NCBI RefSeq assembly: GCF_000003605.2
Contig: NW_003151264.1
Span: 286,768-309,534, forward strand
Length of the DNA stretch: 22,767 bases
Source: Saccoglossus kowalevskii
Taxonomy: Eukaryota > Hemichordata > Enteropneusta > Harrimaniidae
Direction of reading: 5' to 3'
Positions 21,201-22,767 of this stretch are shown here, one piece after another. The stretch's first letter is position 1. Every line of letters begins with the position of its first letter. The position numbers and the translations under genes are program-made. Below the pieces are notes generated by a model that was not told where the DNA came from, ran no database searches, and saw nothing but the letters and a program-made list of their open reading frames with translations.

Positions 21201-22634
21201 TTTTTGTAGTAAAAAAAAATGTTGATACTTTTCTTTGTTTTTATTAGTGGCAAATTACGAGAAATTGAGGCAGGTGTTGATGGATTTCTGGTGTATGATA
21301 TTAGACTCATTGATCATATGCATAAGGTAAGACTTTATTTTTTTTAAGACTTCAAATGTTTGGTTATTTGTTGTTGTTGAGTAAAGCCATGTTTGGTGTT
21401 AACATTTTTGTTAATGATTGACACATGTTTTAGTTCCACTCAAATCCAAATAGAAATTGTTTCCTCAACAATGTATGATTTTTTGTTTGTAACATATATT
21501 GATATTTGTAATTTGAAAATGTCATTTTAAAGATCACATGTTACTTCAATATATTAATACAATAATACTTTATTATCACTGTAAAGAAATTACAATCTTT
21601 TTTGAGCTCTGAGTAATAAAGTTAAATTAATAAACATGAACACAAATTAATTATAGTATAAAAAAAAACAAAGAAAGTTTCTAAATGCTTCTTTTCAAGT
21701 TTGCATTATCAATGTATTGGATTAGTGTTTTCAGTAAATGTTTATCTGATGCGTTCATGATATAATATATTATTATTATGGCCATGCATATCAATGTTCT
21801 GTTACAGTGATTGTAAGTTCACAGTTGATATCTGTTTAATTTTTAGTTGTTTGATAGACATGCACCAACCGTGAATCAATTATTTGTCAATCGATCTGAT
21901 GTTAAAATCACTGCACAGGATTTATTGGTTATGCCAAGGGTGAGTGTTCAAAGCAATCTAAATTCTGCATTTCTGTTCAATTGAAGCTACTCATGCTGTA
22001 TTATGTATTAGTAACAAATATTTTGGTTGACGCCAGCATAGCGCATTAAACTGCCATTTGATAGGAAGATGGCTGCACAGCCCTGTCATGTAGTCCCAAA
22101 CATGAATATGACTTCTGTGGCAAAAATGCACTATGTCAGCACTAGCACTTGCAATTGCCCCCCCCCCCCCCACCCTCCCCCCCCCACCCCAAACAAAAGT
22201 CAGGAGAGACAATAGTGACATTCAATGTCCGGAACTGTCGCCTGGCACAAAAAAAAACAAATTGGAGTAAAAAGAAATCTGCCAAAGTACATTTCAAATT
22301 TCTTGGTATGATTTATCAAAGCTGTCACAGGAAATTTGTTATTACTTTTACTTTTAAAACATGGACACATTGATCAGTAATCTTGCTGCTGTTGGTGATG
22401 CGCCATTAATTTATCAAGATTTTGTAAAAATCAAGACTTGCAAGGAATAAATAAGCTGGACAATACTTATTTGTTGTAGCTGTGATATTATAACCTGAAA
22501 TTTGAAAAGAAATATAGGATTTTTTGAAATGCTCTGAATAATAAGATTTTTTCCTCAACAGGGAGGAGTGACATTTGCTGGACTATTACATAACATAGCG
22601 GTCGGTGTCCTTTTCATCTATTCATGGCTTCGAA
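12133..22634 (+). CDS. malate synthase, divergent animal form; 11 exons visible, 3' end beyond window
   Basis: Join 12133-12240, 14705-14836, 15099-15314, 17106-17273, 18252-18362, 19378-19437, 20139-20295, 20928-21123, 21248-21326, 21847-21939, 22562-22634: 464 codons plus one base. Malate synthase condenses glyoxylate with acetyl-CoA to malate. The whole length follows the A-type family: [30 protein letters not shown] (Arg198, catalytic), [32 protein letters not shown] (Glu280, Mg ligand), [14 protein letters not shown] (296-309, family signature; Asp308, Mg ligand), [11 protein letters not shown] and GVDG. The catalytic-base Asp normally lies after the segment W-L-R-G-x-G-C-V, hence past the edge. 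Bacterial and plant enzymes have about 530-560 residues, so some 70-90 are missing from view. Departures: the usual W-V-A-H-P reads L-V-Y-D-I (397-401) and the signature ends Y-S-A. The N terminus fits a PTS2. An in-frame TAA (12118-12120) just upstream supports the start. Confidence 0.93.
13196..13403. mobile_element. Tc1/mariner-type MITE, copy 2 (malate synthase intron 1)
   Basis: A 208-bp copy in the same orientation as the one near 2.8 kb and closely similar along its length, including the internal CAGCGAATATACTTTTTTTC. TA flanks both ends (13194-13195 and 13404-13405). Confidence 0.85.
13441..13530 (+). repeat. tRNA-like Pol III unit 1
   Basis: An A-box-like GTGGCGTGGTACA begins at 13441, and a near-perfect B box GGTTTGAGTCC lies at 13500-13510. 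A run of seven T (13524-13530) follows as a possible Pol III stop. The acceptor stem does not pair, so this is a tRNA-derived repeat and not a tRNA gene. Confidence 0.45.
13754..13809 (+). repeat. tRNA-like Pol III unit 2 (second copy at 14091-14146)
   Basis: The A box TTGGTTCAATGG (13754-13765) fits TRGYNNARYGG, and the B box GGTTCAAATTT (13799-13809) starts exactly 45 nt later, the spacing of a real tRNA. The stems do not form a tRNA. Confidence 0.45.
13899..13952 (+). repeat. tRNA-like Pol III unit 3 (second copy at 14236-14289)
   Basis: The A box TGGTACAGTGG (13899-13909) fits the consensus and GTTTGAATC (13944-13952) matches the B-box core. The spacing again is 45 nt. CAAAGGTTGCATGTTTGAATC reads like a T arm of a SINE head. 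Confidence 0.5.
14705..14836 (+). CDS. malate synthase exon 2 (codons 37-80)
   Basis: Bounded by TTACAG and CAG|GTAAGT, phase 0 at both ends. It encodes [14 protein letters not shown] and the helix [14 protein letters not shown], which match the conserved start of A-type malate synthases. Confidence 0.93.
15099..15314 (+). CDS. malate synthase exon 3 (codons 81-152)
   Basis: Bounded by TATATTAG and CAG|GTATCA, phase 0. It encodes [16 protein letters not shown], the family's L-P-D-F-L-x-E-[ST]-R-x-I-R-E block, then [14 protein letters not shown], which corresponds to the usual I-N-A-L-N-S segment. The first Met of the exon is internal. Confidence 0.95.
16204..16362 (-). CDS. antisense exon-like ORF with the start of a Myb/SANT-like domain (partial or broken)
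   Basis: The minus strand reads 52 codons from ATG (16362-16360, context CAAAATGG) to TAA (16206-16204), with an in-frame TGA just upstream of the ATG. The segment [16 protein letters not shown], then W35-M-E-I-A-R-A-L, has the Trp spacing (23 residues) and D-L-L-K-x-V pattern of the Myb/SANT-like domains common in invertebrate expanded families. The third helix (normally R-x-C-R-[DE]-R) is missing, so this is a first exon, a truncated copy or a relic. A weak donor (GAAC|GTGAAA) precedes the stop. The stretch is richer in GC and CpG than its surroundings. It is nested inside the malate synthase gene on the other strand. Confidence 0.45.
   Translation of the reverse strand: MATPAKRHVFRWTVTHDIDLLKDVSANRPGTSTEWMEIARALSNSDSEREMT
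16693..16719. promoter_or_regulatory. RFX-like / CRE / CCAAT cluster, possible promoter of the antisense ORF
   Basis: TGACGTCA (16708-16715) is a perfect cAMP-response element and shares a base with ATTGG (an inverted CCAAT box, 16715-16719). GTACCTGGCAAC (16693-16704) resembles an RFX X-box with a good right half. The cluster lies about 330 bp upstream of the antisense ATG at 16362. Confidence 0.4.
16724..16806. repeat. 33-bp tandem repeat, about 2.5 copies
   Basis: Units begin at 16724, 16757 and 16790 and share CATACATATATTT and TTCCAC, then GTTACATCT. The second and third units are closer to each other at the start. Confidence 0.85.
17106..17273 (+). CDS. malate synthase exon 4 (codons 153-208), catalytic Arg
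   Basis: Bounded by TTTTCAG and ATG|GTAATT, phase 0. [13 protein letters not shown] corresponds to the family's A-D-F-E-D-S-x-x-P-T-W, and LRPRAW to R-P-R-G-W, placing the catalytic Arg at residue 198. Gly and His of the usual P-R-G-W-H are Ala and Asn here. Confidence 0.95.
17274..18251. other. malate synthase intron 4
   Basis: A 978-bp phase-0 intron. It holds MITE copy 3 near the acceptor. The stretch around 17330-17560, with TTTCTGTCCGTCTGTCC, looks like an old interspersed repeat of the kind common in invertebrates, but I cannot classify it. Confidence 0.85.
17994..18204. mobile_element. Tc1/mariner-type MITE, copy 3 (malate synthase intron 4)
   Basis: A 211-bp copy, more diverged than the other two (for example an ATTTTACAG right end), with TA flanks. 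It ends 47 bp before exon 5, so it is close to the splice acceptor. Confidence 0.82.
18252..18362 (+). CDS. malate synthase exon 5 (codons 209-245)
   Basis: Bounded by TTAAAG and AAG|GTAAAG, phase 0. It encodes [20 protein letters not shown] and GPFFYLSK, matching the family's S-L-F-D-F-x-L-Y-x-F-H and G-P-Y-F-Y-L-P-K segments. Confidence 0.94.
18363..19377. other. malate synthase intron 5
   Basis: A 1015-bp phase-0 intron, AT-rich, with no mobile element recognised. A plus-strand frame around 19100-19211 has codon-like composition, but no family match and no convincing splice sites. Confidence 0.85.
19378..19437 (+). CDS. malate synthase exon 6 (codons 246-265), 60-bp micro-exon
   Basis: Bounded by TTATTAG and AAG|GTTAGT, phase 0. 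[14 protein letters not shown] corresponds to the family's M-E-S-H-x-E-A-R-L-W-N-x-V-F, so this short exon must be included for the protein to align. Confidence 0.94.
19438..20138. other. malate synthase intron 6, nothing else seen
   Basis: A 701-bp phase-0 intron, AT-rich, with short TAATTAG repeats near its donor and an A-run at about 19732-19743. Confidence 0.88.
20139..20295 (+). CDS. malate synthase exon 7 (codons 266-317 plus one base), Mg ligands and signature
   Basis: Bounded by ATTTTCAG and TTTG|GTAAGC, ending in phase 1. It holds VLIEN (Glu280) and the signature [14 protein letters not shown] with Asp308. PROSITE expects Y-[LIVM]-F after the Asp; here Y-S-A follows, so a strict signature scan could miss this gene. 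Confidence 0.96.
20320..20745. repeat. degenerate tandem repeat in malate synthase intron 7
   Basis: The intron (20296-20927) is built largely of scrambled copies of CTAGTGATAAC, AACTAACAA and GTTTGATG, recurring every 50-60 bp or so. It is an old, diverged tandem array. The period is irregular and the edges are approximate. Confidence 0.6.
20928..21123 (+). CDS. malate synthase exon 8 (codons 318-383 in part)
   Basis: The acceptor TTTGCAG joins G|GT to make Gly318. The exon encodes [10 protein letters not shown], then [11 protein letters not shown] (357-367), the family's A-x-G-G-M-A-A-x-I-P block. It ends AG|GTGATT in phase 2; Ser383 is completed by exon 9. Confidence 0.94.
21248..21326 (+). 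CDS. malate synthase exon 9 (codons 383-409), altered W-V-A-H-P region
   Basis: Bounded by TTATTAG and AAG|GTAAGA, leaving in phase 0. [19 protein letters not shown] aligns with the family's K-x-R-E-x-x-x-G-H-D-G-T-W-V-A-H-P-x-L. The Asp of G-x-D-G is kept, while Trp, His and Pro are replaced by Leu, Asp and Ile. Confidence 0.92.
21327..21846. other. malate synthase intron 9, nothing else seen
   Basis: A 520-bp phase-0 intron, AT-rich, with no repeat or regulatory motif that I can support. Confidence 0.85.
21847..21939 (+). CDS. malate synthase exon 10 (codons 410-440)
   Basis: Bounded by TTTTTAG and AGG|GTGAGT, phase 0. It encodes [12 protein letters not shown] and [14 protein letters not shown], matching the family's P-N-Q and I-T-A-x-D-L-L segments. 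Confidence 0.93.
21940..22561. other. malate synthase intron 10
   Basis: A 622-bp phase-0 intron. Apart from the C-rich tract at 22158-22190 I see only ordinary AT-rich intronic DNA. Confidence 0.85.
22158..22190. repeat. C-rich tract (possible G-quadruplex or i-motif)
   Basis: Runs of 14, 3, 9 and 4 C are separated by single A or T bases. The minus strand therefore has four closely spaced G-runs. Confidence 0.8.
22562..22634 (+). CDS. malate synthase exon 11 (codons 441-464 plus one base), last visible exon
   Basis: The acceptor CTCAACAG precedes [19 protein letters not shown] and WLR, matching the family's T-E-E-G-x-R-x-N-I-x-V-G-x-x-Y-x-x-x-W-L-R. It ends CGAA|GTGAGT in phase 1. The remaining C-terminal part lies past the right edge. 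Confidence 0.9.
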
Positions 22635-22669
22635 GTGAGTCACATCGTTGAGGGTTTGTTACATTTGCA

Positions 22670-22767
22670 GTATGCTAAGTAAGATGGTGTGAGTCCCATG
22701 CAATGTATGTTAAGTAAGATGGTGTGAGTCCCATGCAATGTATGCTAAGTAAGATGGTGTGGGTCCT
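22670..22767. repeat. 35-bp tandem repeat at the window edge, at least 2.8 copies
   Basis: Units start at 22670, 22705 and 22740, share TAAGTAAGATGGTGTG and differ by single bases. The array lies in malate synthase intron 11 and continues past the right edge. Confidence 0.95.

Noticed and set aside
22635-22652. Stop codon soon after exon 11 taken as the end of malate synthase
   Set aside because: The frame reads through a perfect donor GTGAGT, and the family has about 70-90 further residues including the catalytic base. The stop is intronic.

Overview
This is nuclear DNA from an animal, most likely an invertebrate; the phylum cannot be fixed from the window. It is AT-rich, its genes are split by GT-AG introns, it carries tRNA-derived SINE-like sequence and TA-flanked MITEs, and one gene encodes a Rab33-type GTPase of metazoan type. 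Most of the window is non-coding.

Two genes lie head to head. On the minus strand (11663 down to 7361) is a complete two-exon Rab33 gene of 251 codons. On the plus strand (12133 to beyond 22767) is a malate synthase gene, of which 11 exons (464 codons) are visible; the last part, including the catalytic-base region, is past the right edge. The 469 bp between the two start codons is a compact divergent promoter region. It holds a ZNF143/Staf-like site, a YY1-like site, short upstream ORFs, and, close to the malate synthase start, four nuclear-receptor half-sites, three of them spaced every 10 bp as two DR4 elements.

Layout: 1-7360, 3' flank of Rab33 with no gene seen, one MITE and one SINE-like relic; 7361-7876, Rab33 exon 2; 7877-11423, the Rab33 intron, filled mostly by a roughly 2.7 kb minisatellite with a 36-bp unit; 11424-11663, Rab33 exon 1; 11664-12132, shared promoter; 12133-22634, malate synthase exons 1-11. 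Intron 1 holds a second MITE, three tRNA-like Pol III promoter units and a fresh 337-bp tandem duplication. Intron 3 holds an antisense 52-codon exon-like ORF resembling the start of a Myb/SANT-like domain, with an RFX/CRE/CCAAT-like cluster upstream of it. Intron 5 follows a third MITE at the end of intron 4. Intron 7 holds a degenerate tandem repeat, intron 10 a C-tract, and intron 11 a 35-bp tandem repeat that runs off the window.

The most notable reading is the malate synthase itself. The glyoxylate-cycle enzyme is rare in animals. Here it retains the family's Arg, Glu and Asp active-site residues, but is altered in the motif that normally reads W-V-A-H-P, and its N terminus (R4-L-x5-H-F12) fits the type 2 peroxisomal targeting signal. 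With the DR4 cluster just upstream, this suggests a peroxisomal, nuclear-receptor-regulated glyoxylate/acetyl-CoA enzyme in this animal. That is an inference to be tested.
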